64,000 nt of DNA from Paenibacillus senegalimassiliensis (GTDB lineage Bacteria > Bacillota > Bacilli > Paenibacillales > Paenibacillaceae), in assembly GCF_001486585.1 (NCBI RefSeq), contig NZ_LN909044.1, positions 1 to 64,000 of the forward strand, read 5' to 3'. A model generated the notes under the pieces. That model worked only from the letters and a program-made list of their open reading frames with translations, searched no databases and was not told the origin of the DNA. The translations under genes were made by a program, and so were the position numbers. Positions 46,454 to 54,728 of this stretch are shown piece by piece. The stretch's first letter is position 1, and the number at the start of each line of letters is the position of its first letter.

Positions 46454-47497
46454 ATGCATGTCATTCGCTGTGAGAAGAACCCGATCATCCAAGTTGCAGA
46501 CGTAACTCCTTCCCGGCCGGATTTCAAGGTCCTGGGAGCCTTCAATGCGGGTGTAGCCAAATATGGTGATGAGACCATTCTTCTACTTCGTGTAGCGGAA
46601 GCCCCCATCGCCCAGCAAGAGAACGAAGTGCTGGTTCCCCTAATCGGGCAGGACGGTCGCATTGAAATTCAACGTTATAGCAAATCCGACTCCCGTTATG
46701 ATTTCTCCGATTCTCGTTATGTGTCGGTGGACGGTAGAATGATTATGCTAACTTCAATTTCCCATTTGCGGGTGGCCCGAAGCAAGGACGGGATTAACTT
46801 TGAAATTGAGCCAAAGCCGGCCTTATTTCCCGAGCATGAATTAGAGGCCTGGGGTATCGAAGACCCACGGGTTACACAGATCGGCGATACTTACTATATT
46901 ACGTATAGCTCGGCCTCCAGCCGGGGGGTGGGTGCCGCTCTGGCTGAAACAAAGGACTTCCGCAGCTTTAAGAAGCACGGGATGATGCTGGCCCCTGAAA
47001 ATAAGGACGTCATGCTCTTCCCGGAACCCATTCAAGGTAAGTATGTTGCCTTGCATCGACCGGTCCCCAAATCCTTTGGTGAACCGGAAATGTGGATCGC
47101 CGAATCGCCAGATTTGCTGCATTGGGGAAATCACCGCTTCCTGATGGGACTCAGCGAGCAGGGTTGGGATTCCGCCCGCATGGGCGGGGGCGCTGTGCCC
47201 CTCAAGACCGAGCAGGGTTGGCTGGCCTTGTATCATGGGGCGGACAGCAAGCACCGCTACTGCATGGGGGCCGTTCTTCTTGACTTGCATGATCCTGGCC
47301 GGGTGCTGGCCCGCTCCTCTCGCCCTTTTCTGGAGCCAGAGGCCGATTATGAAGTCAACGGATTTTTTGGCAAGGTTGTCTTCTCGTGCGGTTCCTTACT
47401 GGAAGGCAATACGGTCCGCATGTATTACGGCGCAGCCGATGAAGTGATGGCCATGGCTGATATCCCTCTGCAAGACATTCTGGATACACTGGAATAA
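46454..47497 (+). CDS. GH130 family beta-mannoside phosphorylase or hydrolase
   Basis: 347 aa, a five-bladed beta-propeller enzyme. The GH130 signature is GIEDPRV at residues 134-140 (catalytic D137), preceded by repeated FSDSRYV/VDGRMIMLTSIS strands; AFNAGVAKYGDETILLLRVAE at the N-terminus is also typical. GH130 enzymes phosphorolyse beta-1,4- or beta-1,2-linked mannosides to alpha-mannose-1-phosphate, while some are hydrolases that lack the phosphate-binding residues. I cannot decide by eye. Coupled to the LplABC-type importer 31 nt upstream, it probably processes imported manno-oligosaccharides in the cytoplasm. No phosphomannomutase gene is present in the window. Confidence 0.87.
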   Translation: MHVIRCEKNPIIQVADVTPSRPDFKVLGAFNAGVAKYGDETILLLRVAEAPIAQQENEVLVPLIGQDGRIEIQRYSKSDSRYDFSDSRYVSVDGRMIMLTSISHLRVARSKDGINFEIEPKPALFPEHELEAWGIEDPRVTQIGDTYYITYSSASSRGVGAALAETKDFRSFKKHGMMLAPENKDVMLFPEPIQGKYVALHRPVPKSFGEPEMWIAESPDLLHWGNHRFLMGLSEQGWDSARMGGGAVPLKTEQGWLALYHGADSKHRYCMGAVLLDLHDPGRVLARSSRPFLEPEADYEVNGFFGKVVFSCGSLLEGNTVRMYYGAADEVMAMADIPLQDILDTLE

Positions 47498-47500
47498 ATC

Positions 47501-47547
47501 AAACTCCCCCTTCCTCAGCCTTAGCTGGATGACAGAAGGGGGAGTTT
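47501..47547. terminator. Hairpin between GH130 and iclR, probable terminator
   Basis: AAACTCCCCCTTC and GAAGGGGGAGTTT form a perfect 13-bp stem (47501-47513 and 47535-47547) just after the GH130 stop. There is no strong T run on either side, so termination may be weak or partner-assisted. It sits between convergent genes. Confidence 0.6.
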
Positions 47548-47605
47548 GCTAATAACCCTAACTTTGAAAATTTTCAGCTATCCACATATTCCATTATATT
47601 GCGCC

Positions 47606-48352
47606 TTAAGAAGGCATCATCACGCCCATCTCTCGTGCCGCTTCAATGAGAATCGGCCCGTATTCGGCCAAGCGTTCCCGCGTCAGCCGACTGACCGGGC
47701 CTGACACGGACAAAGCAGCAGCGAGCTTCCCCTTTCGGTCAAAGACGGGAGCAGCAACTGAACTTGCCCCCTGTTCTCGCTCCTCATAGCTGGTAGCGTA
47801 GCCTTGCTTGCGAATATCCTCCAACTGGGCCACATAGGAGTCCCGGTCAATAGACACAGGCCAATCCGGACTGTTCAGCACCGCTTGCAGCACTTCTTCA
47901 CCCGAATAAGCGACCAGCACCTTACTAGAGGCGCCTACGTACAGAGGAAGCCTTACCCCGACTGGAGCTACCCGCCGAACCGCTTGATTACTCTGCACCG
48001 CTTGAATTCGTAGCCGTTCATAGCCATCCAGCAAGTATAAGCTGACCGTCTCGCCCAGCCGATCCCGCTGTCGCTCCATTAGCGGCAAGAGTAATATAGC
48101 CGGATCATCGTTATTGGCCAAATGTGCGGATAACTCCCATATTTTCAGACCCAAACGATATTTATCTGTCTGGGGATCACGAACGACAAACCCCCGATCC
48201 TCCAGGGTAGTTAATAAGCGATGTACCGTGCTTTTATGCAAGCCAATTTCACTTGCGATTTCCGTCAATCCCAAATTGCTGGATCTGGTAAAACAAATCA
48301 ATATATCCAAAGCCCGCTCTACCGCACGAACCGTTAGCTTTCGATCTTCCAC
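47606..48352 (-). CDS. IclR family transcriptional regulator
   Basis: 248 aa. The N-terminal winged helix-turn-helix (RAVERALDILICF, then LGLTEIASEIGLHKSTVHRLL) is followed by the C-terminal effector-binding IclR domain (RDRLGETVSLYLLDGYERL, ASSKVLVAYS, GASSVAAPVFDRKGKLAAAL). Such regulators respond to small carboxylates, aromatic compounds or sugars; the ligand is unknown here. The start is GTG 48352, with AAGGAG 11 nt upstream. A palindrome GTTTCA-5-TGAAAC lies between its promoter and start, so it likely represses itself. It is convergent with the GH130 operon and divergent from the alpha/beta hydrolase. Confidence 0.93.
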   Translation of the reverse strand: MEDRKLTVRAVERALDILICFTRSSNLGLTEIASEIGLHKSTVHRLLTTLEDRGFVVRDPQTDKYRLGLKIWELSAHLANNDDPAILLLPLMERQRDRLGETVSLYLLDGYERLRIQAVQSNQAVRRVAPVGVRLPLYVGASSKVLVAYSGEEVLQAVLNSPDWPVSIDRDSYVAQLEDIRKQGYATSYEEREQGASSVAAPVFDRKGKLAAALSVSGPVSRLTRERLAEYGPILIEAAREMGVMMPS

Positions 48353-48372
48353 CCCGCATCAGCTCTCCTTAT

Positions 48373-48389
48373 GTTTCACTATATGAAAC
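48373..48389. promoter_or_regulatory. Putative IclR-type operator
   Basis: A perfect inverted repeat, GTTTCA-CTATA-TGAAAC. It resembles KdgR-type IclR boxes (TGAAAC/GTTTCA halves). It lies just downstream of the iclR -10, at about +5 to +25, where bound protein would block initiation or elongation. A related half-site (TATATGAAA, 48404-48412) overlaps the -10 itself. Confidence 0.65.
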
Positions 48390-48401
48390 TCGGTTACATA
48401 A

Positions 48402-48430
48402 ATTATATGAAAGATGCTCTTTTCCGTCAA
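48402..48430 (-). promoter_or_regulatory. iclR promoter
   Basis: Minus strand -35 TTGACG (48425-48430), 17-nt spacer, perfect -10 TATAAT (48402-48407). It lies 50 nt before the GTG start, with the proposed operator in between. Confidence 0.85.
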
Positions 48431-48446
48431 TCCATCCTTGTTTTCC

Positions 48447-48476
48447 ATTGACTTTGGGGGTCAATCGCCTTACGAT
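48447..48476 (+). promoter_or_regulatory. Probable promoter of the alpha/beta hydrolase gene
   Basis: -35 TTGACT (48448-48453), 17-nt spacer, -10 TACGAT (48471-48476). A 19-nt inverted repeat, ATTGAC-7-GTCAAT (48447-48465), covers the -35 and part of the spacer, so a regulator could bind here. The start codon is ~100 nt downstream. Confidence 0.45.
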
Positions 48477-48577
48477 TAATTTAAGATAATCGTGTTATTT
48501 CGACATTTTTTTCCTTTATTTTGTCATTTCCATACATTTTCAAGTTGCACATATACGTAATACAAGGAGGGAAGAAC

Positions 48578-49579
48578 ATGAGCCACACCGGCCAGGATGA
48601 TCTTCCCTTGTCCTCTTCGGCTTACATCACCGGCGACACTTCCGCAACGGCAACACGGCGAATCAGCATTAAGCATGTCATAGTCGCATTTTTACTCTCC
48701 GTGCTGTTCTTCCTGCTGTTCTGCTTTGTTTCTCTTCATGGCTATATCGCCTGGGTGCTGTCCAACCCTACGGTAGCGCCACTGTACTCCAACCCTAAGC
48801 TATCCAAAAATCTGGAGTACGAGGATATCGTGTTCCCGGCGGCGGATGGTAGCCGAATGATGCAAGGGTGGTATATCCCTGCGGAGGATTCCGCAAAAAC
48901 GATCGTGTTTAGTCACGGATATGGGGCAAATCGCGAGGAAACCTGGATACCGATGTATGATTTGGCCAACTACGCCCATAGCCAAAATTTTAATGTCGTC
49001 ATGTTTGACTTCGGCTTTGCTGCCCAGAATAGCAAGGAGGTCGCAACCGGTGGCAAGAAGGAAGCCCAGCAGCTACTCGGAGCCATCCAGGTTGCCAAAC
49101 AACGTGGCGCAGAAGAGATCATCATATGGGGATTCTCCATGGGGGCCGGAACTGCATTACAGGCCACGCTAAATAACGAGGATATTGACGGAATGATTCT
49201 GGACAGCACCTTCCTGCTGGAGCCGGATACCATGTACCACAATATCCGCCAGCATATCGGCTTGCCACGCCATCCGTCGCTGGAGATTATCGGTATGCTG
49301 CTGCCCGTGCTGAACGGAACCAGCATGCGGCAAATCCCTTATACTCAAGTGAAGTCTGAGGATTATCCGTTCCCTATTCTGTTTATCCATGGGACCGAGG
49401 ATGAGAAGGCACCTTATCCCATTGCCGAGAAGCTCGCCGCTCATCAGAGCAACCCCGTCTCCGATGTCTGGATTGTTGAAGGCGCGCACCATGAGCTAAT
49501 TTTCCGGGAGCACCCGAAGGAATATCTTCGCAAAGTCTCCCTGTTCCTTGGCAACATCAGAACGCCTTCAGGGAACTAG
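48578..49579 (+). CDS. Membrane-anchored alpha/beta hydrolase
   Basis: 333 aa. One transmembrane helix (about residues 32-57) anchors an alpha/beta-hydrolase fold. The oxyanion strand motif is FSHGYGANRE, the nucleophile elbow GFSMG (serine in WGFSMGAG), the acid Asp in HGTEDEKAP and the histidine in EGAHHE, so the catalytic triad is complete. The topology suggests an extracytoplasmic active site. Substrate unknown; it resembles the YqkD-type group of Bacillus. The ATG at 48578 follows AAGGAGGG at 6 nt; the upstream open frame from 48521 lacks a ribosome binding site. Divergent from iclR and possibly under its control. Confidence 0.85.
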   Translation: MSHTGQDDLPLSSSAYITGDTSATATRRISIKHVIVAFLLSVLFFLLFCFVSLHGYIAWVLSNPTVAPLYSNPKLSKNLEYEDIVFPAADGSRMMQGWYIPAEDSAKTIVFSHGYGANREETWIPMYDLANYAHSQNFNVVMFDFGFAAQNSKEVATGGKKEAQQLLGAIQVAKQRGAEEIIIWGFSMGAGTALQATLNNEDIDGMILDSTFLLEPDTMYHNIRQHIGLPRHPSLEIIGMLLPVLNGTSMRQIPYTQVKSEDYPFPILFIHGTEDEKAPYPIAEKLAAHQSNPVSDVWIVEGAHHELIFREHPKEYLRKVSLFLGNIRTPSGN

Positions 49580-49690
49580 AAGTGACGCATCAAGCCCGGC
49601 CATAGGTCCATATTTGCATAGCATAGGTCAACCCTTCTCCAGCATAAGCTGATCAAGAGTGTACGCTAAGTACCTGAGGAGGTAAACCTG

Positions 49691-50836
49691 ATGTTGTTCA
49701 TGTATGGACCTTATTTGCCTATACGTATTCTCGAAGATATCCGTTCCTGGAAGCAGGAAGAGGCAGAGCATACGAAGCTGATCTCCAACATCACGGGCGG
49801 ACTCGAAGAGGAGTACAACGAGACTCTGGAAGATTGGCGCCAGGTGTTCTCCGATATGGAAGCTGCTGCGGATCGGCTCTTGCGCGTTGCGTCTTCTGAT
49901 TCGGCTGTCTCGCTTCATGCAGAAGAGCTCCCCCGGCATACAGAACGCCTGCTTGGAGCGGCCTTCCGCCAGTCAGAGCAATTTATCAGCCAGCTTCATT
50001 CCATGCTGGAATACAGCAGTGCTGCTCAAACCGCGGAAGCTCCCTTCGTTCGCGGGCATATCATTCCGAAGTCCCAATACTATCTGAATCGGCTTGCAGG
50101 CTGGAATCATCCAGGAGAAATAACCCGTAGCGTCATTAGCGGGACGCCTCCGGTGCTCCCGGCTCCCCTGGAGACAGGCGGCTGGCGTTCGCCTCAAGCA
50201 GAAGAAAGCCCCGTTCCCATCGGCGGGCATACTCTGCCCCCGCTACCCTATCCTTATGATGCCCTTGAGCCTTACATCGACGAGAAGACAATGCGCATTC
50301 ATCATGACAAACATCATCAAACCTATGTTGACGATTTGAACAAGGCGGAGAAGAAGCTCCAGGAAGCCCGCAAGTCCGGGAACTTCGATCTGGTGAAGCA
50401 TTGGGAACGAGAACTGGCCTTTAATGGCGCAGGACATTATCTTCACACCATCTTCTGGGACATCATGAATCCTGCGGGAGGCGGTAAGCCAGAAGGTGAG
50501 CTTCTGGCGCAAATTAAACGTGACTTCGGCAGCTACGATGCCTTCCATAAGCAATTCTCCGAAGCTGCTGCCAAGGTAGAAGGAGGCGGCTGGGCCATCC
50601 TTGTGTGGAGTCCACGTAGCCACCGCCTGGAGATACTTACGGCCGAGAAGCATCAGAACTTGTCGCAATGGGATGTCGTACCCTTGCTTACCCTTGACGT
50701 CTGGGAGCATGCCTATTATTTGAAGCACCAAAATGTCCGGGCCGACTACATCAAGGATTGGTGGAATGTGGTCTACTGGCCTGCTGTAGCGCAGCGATTC
50801 GAGGCCGCCAGAAAGCTGAAATGGCAGCCCTACTAA
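49691..50836 (+). CDS. sodF: Superoxide dismutase with long N-terminal extension (SodF-like)
   Basis: 381 aa. Residues ~175-380 form a Mn/Fe superoxide dismutase: ligand histidine in MRIHHDKHHQTYV, the second in HYLHTIFWDIM, and Asp and His in [11 protein letters not shown]. This half closely resembles B. subtilis SodF (PIGGHTLPPLPYPYDALEPYI). The first ~170 residues form a helical, charged domain (ILEDIRSWKQEEAEHTKLIS, then TLEDWRQVFSDMEAAADRLL) far longer than the ~80-residue SodF extension. It is mostly alpha-helical with an HH-poor, E-rich character and may mediate oligomerisation or targeting. GAGGAGG precedes the ATG. A canonical SodA lies 5.5 kb away. Confidence 0.88.
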   Translation: MLFMYGPYLPIRILEDIRSWKQEEAEHTKLISNITGGLEEEYNETLEDWRQVFSDMEAAADRLLRVASSDSAVSLHAEELPRHTERLLGAAFRQSEQFISQLHSMLEYSSAAQTAEAPFVRGHIIPKSQYYLNRLAGWNHPGEITRSVISGTPPVLPAPLETGGWRSPQAEESPVPIGGHTLPPLPYPYDALEPYIDEKTMRIHHDKHHQTYVDDLNKAEKKLQEARKSGNFDLVKHWERELAFNGAGHYLHTIFWDIMNPAGGGKPEGELLAQIKRDFGSYDAFHKQFSEAAAKVEGGGWAILVWSPRSHRLEILTAEKHQNLSQWDVVPLLTLDVWEHAYYLKHQNVRADYIKDWWNVVYWPAVAQRFEAARKLKWQPY

Positions 50837-50875
50837 AAAAAGCACACCCTATCGTATTGTATTGTATACGGCAAA

Positions 50876-50929
50876 GAGCGCCTTTCTCAGCCTGTGGGTA
50901 TAATCCCCGTTAGGCGTCGAAAGGCGCTC
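50876..50929. terminator. Hairpin between sodF and folE
   Basis: GAGCGCCTTTC (50876-50886) and GAAAGGCGCTC (50919-50929) form a perfect 11-bp stem with a ~32-nt loop between convergent genes. On the minus strand it is followed by TTTG, on the plus strand by TCTCGTT, so the U tracts are poor. It could serve both genes. Confidence 0.6.
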
Positions 50930-50951
50930 TCTCGTTATATCGTGTCCTAGC

Positions 50952-51545
50952 CTAATCCTTCAACAATGACAGGAACTCCGCACGCGAAGCTGCATCCTTA
51001 CGGAATGTTCCCCGCACGGCTGAGGTGACCGTCTTGCTGCCCGGCTTCTTAACGCCGCGGGCACACATGCAAAGATGCTCGCCTTCCACAACCACCATGA
51101 CACCTCGGGGCTGTAATACTTCATCCATAATATCAGCGATTTGCGATGTGATTCTCTCTTGTACCTGCAATCTGCGAGATACTGCCTCAACGAGTCTGGC
51201 CAGCTTGCTAAGACCGGCAATATGTCCACTTGGAATGTAGCCGATATGCACCTTGCCGAAGAAAGGCGCCATATGATGTTCGCATTGACTGTAGTACGTA
51301 ATATCCTTGACGATGACAAGCTCTTCGTGATTCTCTTCGAAGGTAACCCCAAGCACGTCGCGGGGTTCTATCGCATATCCGGCAAAAATCTCCTCGTACA
51401 TTCGGGTTACCCGTGCAGGGGTATCCAGCAAGCCTTCCCGCTCTACATCTTCCCCGATCAATTTCAATATCTCGCGAACATGATGTTCGATCTGCTCCCT
51501 GTTATCGCCTACCTGCTTATTTAGATAATCCTTTACTCCGGCCAT
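50952..51545 (-). CDS. folE: GTP cyclohydrolase I
   Basis: 197 aa. It converts GTP to dihydroneopterin triphosphate, the first step of folate synthesis. Zinc ligands are Cys and His in [10 protein letters not shown] and the Cys in [32 protein letters not shown] forms the substrate pocket, and the C-terminus [18 protein letters not shown] is typical. Length fits the homodecameric type IA enzyme. AAGGAGGCGC precedes the ATG. It is last in a minus-strand run after yneF; no other folate genes are nearby. Confidence 0.96.
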   Translation of the reverse strand: MAGVKDYLNKQVGDNREQIEHHVREILKLIGEDVEREGLLDTPARVTRMYEEIFAGYAIEPRDVLGVTFEENHEELVIVKDITYYSQCEHHMAPFFGKVHIGYIPSGHIAGLSKLARLVEAVSRRLQVQERITSQIADIMDEVLQPRGVMVVVEGEHLCMCARGVKKPGSKTVTSAVRGTFRKDAASRAEFLSLLKD

Positions 51546-51590
51546 TCTTAGCGCCTCCTTCCCTTCATTTCATCTAACATGTGTAAGTTG

Positions 51591-51821
51591 CTATTTTCTC
51601 TTTGGACGTTGACGAGATGGGCCATTCTGGTTCTTCATCATCTGTTGTGCGCGTTGCATCTGTTTGCCATTTAAGTTATAGCCCATCTGCTTCGCCATTT
51701 TCTGCAGCGCTTCCGGATCACTCTGCATTTTGGTCATCTGTCTGCGCAGATAGAATATCCCGATTACAAACCCAGCAACTAATCCGACGACCAAAGTAAT
51801 AATTGGAATTACAATATTCAT
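51591..51821 (-). CDS. yneF: YneF family (UPF0154) small membrane protein
   Basis: 76 aa. One N-terminal transmembrane helix (about residues 5-25, with GFVIGIFYLRRQ) precedes a basic cytoplasmic tail with the conserved KMQSDPEALQKMAKQMGY and KQMQRAQQMMKNQ. The size and tail match B. subtilis YneF; its function is unknown. The ATG at 51821 has AGGGGTGG upstream; the open frame extends to 51890 but would add a hydrophilic leader atypical of the family. Confidence 0.85.
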   Translation of the reverse strand: MNIVIPIITLVVGLVAGFVIGIFYLRRQMTKMQSDPEALQKMAKQMGYNLNGKQMQRAQQMMKNQNGPSRQRPKRK

Positions 51822-51913
51822 ATTTTTTGCCACCCCTGCCTTAATATCGTGCGGTTCCGACGGGCGGGCGCACTTCAAATATAATAGCATTGACCCTTCC
51901 TTGATTCAACAGC

Positions 51914-52948
51914 TTAGGCCAGAACCGCCTCAATAAACAAGGTGGTCTCCGTAGCCAGATCAATTTCAGACACGTTCATCTCATCGCCGGCTCCCCGTAC
52001 AATTCTAATCACTGGCCGGCCTGGCAAGCCCCGATGCTGTCTTACGACCACCCCGGTCTCCTTGGTGGATAGCCGGACAGAGGAACCATTGGGATAAACG
52101 GATATGATCCGTGTAAACTCCACGAGTACCTCATGATCCAGTTCATGCTCCGAGCAAGCCATCAAATGCTCGCAAGCCTCATGGGGCAACATCCTGCGAC
52201 CATCCTTGCCACCCCCGCTGATGAGGTTGTCATACATGTTAGCTACCGCGACAATTCTGGCGAACAAATGAATTTCATCCCCCGAGATGCCACGAGGAAA
52301 GCCGGCTCCATCCGGGCGCTCATGATGCTGCAACGCCGCATGGGCAATCAGCAAATTGAACTCCCGCTTGTGACGCAGCAGCTCATACCCTCGCCAGGTA
52401 TGATGATCTTTGGGGTCACCTGAAATGGCATCATCCGAAGTTAACGTAGCTTTACCAATGTCATGCAACATGGCTCCAATGGCCAGATCCTTAAGCTGAG
52501 AGAAATTCAAGCCCATATTTAGTCCGATCATCGAGGAAACAAGGCATACATTCACAGCGTGCAAATAGGCAGCATTATCCGCCGTACGAATATCTGTGAG
52601 TTGGAGTAGCGCCTCCTTGTTGCCAAGCACATCGCTCAGTAGGCTGTCCACACTGGCACTGACCTTGCGCGCACTCCATTCCTTTCCCGACCGAATGACC
52701 TGCAACGTCTCGGACATCTCCCGAAATACAGCTTGTTTCGTCGCTTCACTAAGCAACTCTTCCGGCTCTACATCCTCGTAATTGGCATCTTGAATATACA
52801 GCATGGTCACGCCAATCCGTCTTAATGTATTGATCATAAATACGGTAAGCTGAATGCCTGCCGACAAGAGGGCGGTTCCATTCGCCGAATAGACGGTCTT
52901 GCCCAAATACTGCCCCGGTTCAATATCATCGATACTGATATATAACAT
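51914..52948 (-). CDS. HD-GYP-like phosphohydrolase domain protein
   Basis: 344 aa. The HD domain contains the metal motif MLHDIGKA and, further on, HHERPDGAGFPRG in place of the canonical HHExxDGxGYP. It therefore belongs to the HD-GYP class of cyclic-di-GMP phosphodiesterases with GFP instead of GYP. An additional small N-terminal domain (GQYLGKTVYSANGTALLSAG, typical of DUF3391-like starts) precedes it. Activity cannot be assumed: the Tyr to Phe change leaves the metal-binding His and Asp intact. GGAGGGGTG precedes the ATG, and it follows queG by 28 nt. Confidence 0.87.
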   Translation of the reverse strand: MLYISIDDIEPGQYLGKTVYSANGTALLSAGIQLTVFMINTLRRIGVTMLYIQDANYEDVEPEELLSEATKQAVFREMSETLQVIRSGKEWSARKVSASVDSLLSDVLGNKEALLQLTDIRTADNAAYLHAVNVCLVSSMIGLNMGLNFSQLKDLAIGAMLHDIGKATLTSDDAISGDPKDHHTWRGYELLRHKREFNLLIAHAALQHHERPDGAGFPRGISGDEIHLFARIVAVANMYDNLISGGGKDGRRMLPHEACEHLMACSEHELDHEVLVEFTRIISVYPNGSSVRLSTKETGVVVRQHRGLPGRPVIRIVRGAGDEMNVSEIDLATETTLFIEAVLA

Positions 52949-52976
52949 ATGTCACCCCTCCACGCTCACGTTAGGA

Positions 52977-54182
52977 TCATGTCTTATCGGTCTCATCATC
53001 AGTGGCTACCAGCTTCCGTGCAGCACGTCTCAATCGCGTCAGCACCTCTTCATCCTGTTCGGTTCGAAGCGCCTGCTCAACGGCTTCCCTCGCTTCCTCT
53101 CCACCAATTCGACTTAGCGCCCATGCCGCGGTCCCCCGTAGCACCGGTCTGGGATCACGAACCATTATATCTATTAATTTCGGTACAGCAGCAGCATCTT
53201 TGAAATTGCCCAGCGCAATGACGGCATTCCGCTGAATCGGCATCTTACCTCGCCAGGCGGCAGCGGTATCTCCGAATCGCTCCTTGAACTCCCGATTGGT
53301 AAGGTCCAGTAACGGCAGCAGCAATGGCTTGGCTTGCTCAGGATTAGGTTGTAGCTCTGGCCGATGATTCCATGATTTCCCCTTGTTCTTGGGACAAACA
53401 ATCTGGCATGTATCACAACCATAGAGCCGATTCCCAATCTTGACCATGAAGTCGTCCTCTACAAAGCCCTTGGTTTGCGTTAAAAAAGAAATGCACCGCT
53501 GGGCATTCAGTACGCCGGGACCTACAAGCGCTTCGGTCGGACAAGCATCGATGCATTTGGTGCAATCCCCGCATCCTTCTTCCGTTACCGGAGTATCTGG
53601 TGGGAACGGCAAGTTCGTAATCAACTCACCAAGGTAAATCCATGAGCCCCATTTGGGGGAAATGATTGCACAGTTCTTCCCCTTAAAACCGATCCCGGCC
53701 CGTTCGGCCACCGCCCGATCCACCAGTGCGCCGGTATCCACCATGTTCTCGATCCTCGCTTCAGGCACGCGTTCCAGAATGAAGCGCTCCAGTCGGTCCA
53801 TCGCCTCGCGCAGCACATAGTGATAATCCCGGCCCCAGGCGGACCGTGCCATAATACCCCGGCGATTACCCGGTTCCGACTTTGGAGGATTCTCCATCTT
53901 TGACGGGTAGGCTACCGCAACCGAAATGAGCGAAGCCGGCTGGTCCAAGGACAACTCCGGATATATGCGCTTATTGATATCGCGTTCCTCGAAGCCCGAC
54001 TCGTACCCCTTGTCACGACGATCCTGCAACACCGACTTCAAGGACAAGAACGGGTCTGCGGAGGCAAAGCCGATGTCATCAATGCCAAGCTCCACGGCTA
54101 CGTCCTGAATTTCCTTCTTCAATTTGGCCCAGCGGTTCTCGCCCTGCTGGAGACTGACCTGCTCGGGTGCTGTCTTTGACAT
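52977..54182 (-). CDS. queG: Epoxyqueuosine reductase
   Basis: 401 aa. QueG carries out the last step of queuosine synthesis, reducing epoxyqueuosine in tRNA with cobalamin and two 4Fe-4S clusters. The clusters are visible as CGDCTKCIDACP and GCDTCQIVCPKN, with a distant Cys in AQRCISFL. The N-terminal cobalamin-binding portion is present, and the C-terminus carries HEAT-like repeats (DPRPVLRGTAAWALSRIGGE), as in longer Firmicute QueG forms. GGGAGG precedes the ATG. It lies between rnhA and an HD-GYP gene on the same strand. Confidence 0.94.
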   Translation of the reverse strand: MSKTAPEQVSLQQGENRWAKLKKEIQDVAVELGIDDIGFASADPFLSLKSVLQDRRDKGYESGFEERDINKRIYPELSLDQPASLISVAVAYPSKMENPPKSEPGNRRGIMARSAWGRDYHYVLREAMDRLERFILERVPEARIENMVDTGALVDRAVAERAGIGFKGKNCAIISPKWGSWIYLGELITNLPFPPDTPVTEEGCGDCTKCIDACPTEALVGPGVLNAQRCISFLTQTKGFVEDDFMVKIGNRLYGCDTCQIVCPKNKGKSWNHRPELQPNPEQAKPLLLPLLDLTNREFKERFGDTAAAWRGKMPIQRNAVIALGNFKDAAAVPKLIDIMVRDPRPVLRGTAAWALSRIGGEEAREAVEQALRTEQDEEVLTRLRRAARKLVATDDETDKT

Positions 54183-54264
54183 TCGATGATCCCTCCCGAC
54201 TGCTCATGTACTCCTGCCACAGCGAAGGCGATGTTCTACTCCCTTGCTTCATATTTCCCTTCAT

Positions 54265-54705
54265 TTATGAAGACAAGCGCTTGATCGCCTCCCGGGCCAA
54301 CAGATCACAATGATTATTGAGTTCGTTATCGCTATGACCCTTTACCTTCACGTACTCCACTTGATGAATCCCCATCAGCCGCCATAATTCTTCCCATAAA
54401 TCACGGTTCTCCACGGGCTGATTCTTGCTGTTCTTCCATCCGTTCTTCAACCAACCGCGTATCCAATTCTGCTGAAAACAGTTCACGACATAAGCAGAAT
54501 CGCTATAGACCTTCACCCCGCATGGCTCCTTAAGCTGGCTCAGCGCAGAAATAACCGCCTGAATCTCCATTCGGTTATTGGTCGTCATTGCTTCCCCGCC
54601 GGACAAGTCCTTGCGATGCCCGTTAAACAGCAGTACAGCCCCCCAACCTCCGGGTCCTGGATTGCCAGAGCAGGCTCCATCCGTATAAATCGTAACTTCC
54701 TTCAC
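54265..54705 (-). CDS. rnhA: Ribonuclease HI
   Basis: 146 aa. It degrades the RNA of RNA-DNA hybrids. The full catalytic set is present: D9 in IYTDGACSGNPG, E47 in NNRMEIQA, D69 in VYSDSAYV and D134 in HCDLLAREA, with H124. The basic substrate-binding region WLKNGWKNSKNQ is present, as in E. coli RNase HI. The start is GTG 54705, preceded by GGAGGG at 6 nt; the longer open frame to 54759 would begin before the ribosome binding site. Confidence 0.95.
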   Translation of the reverse strand: MKEVTIYTDGACSGNPGPGGWGAVLLFNGHRKDLSGGEAMTTNNRMEIQAVISALSQLKEPCGVKVYSDSAYVVNCFQQNWIRGWLKNGWKNSKNQPVENRDLWEELWRLMGIHQVEYVKVKGHSDNELNNHCDLLAREAIKRLSS

Positions 54706-54728
54706 GGTTTTCCCTCCACAGTAAAAAG

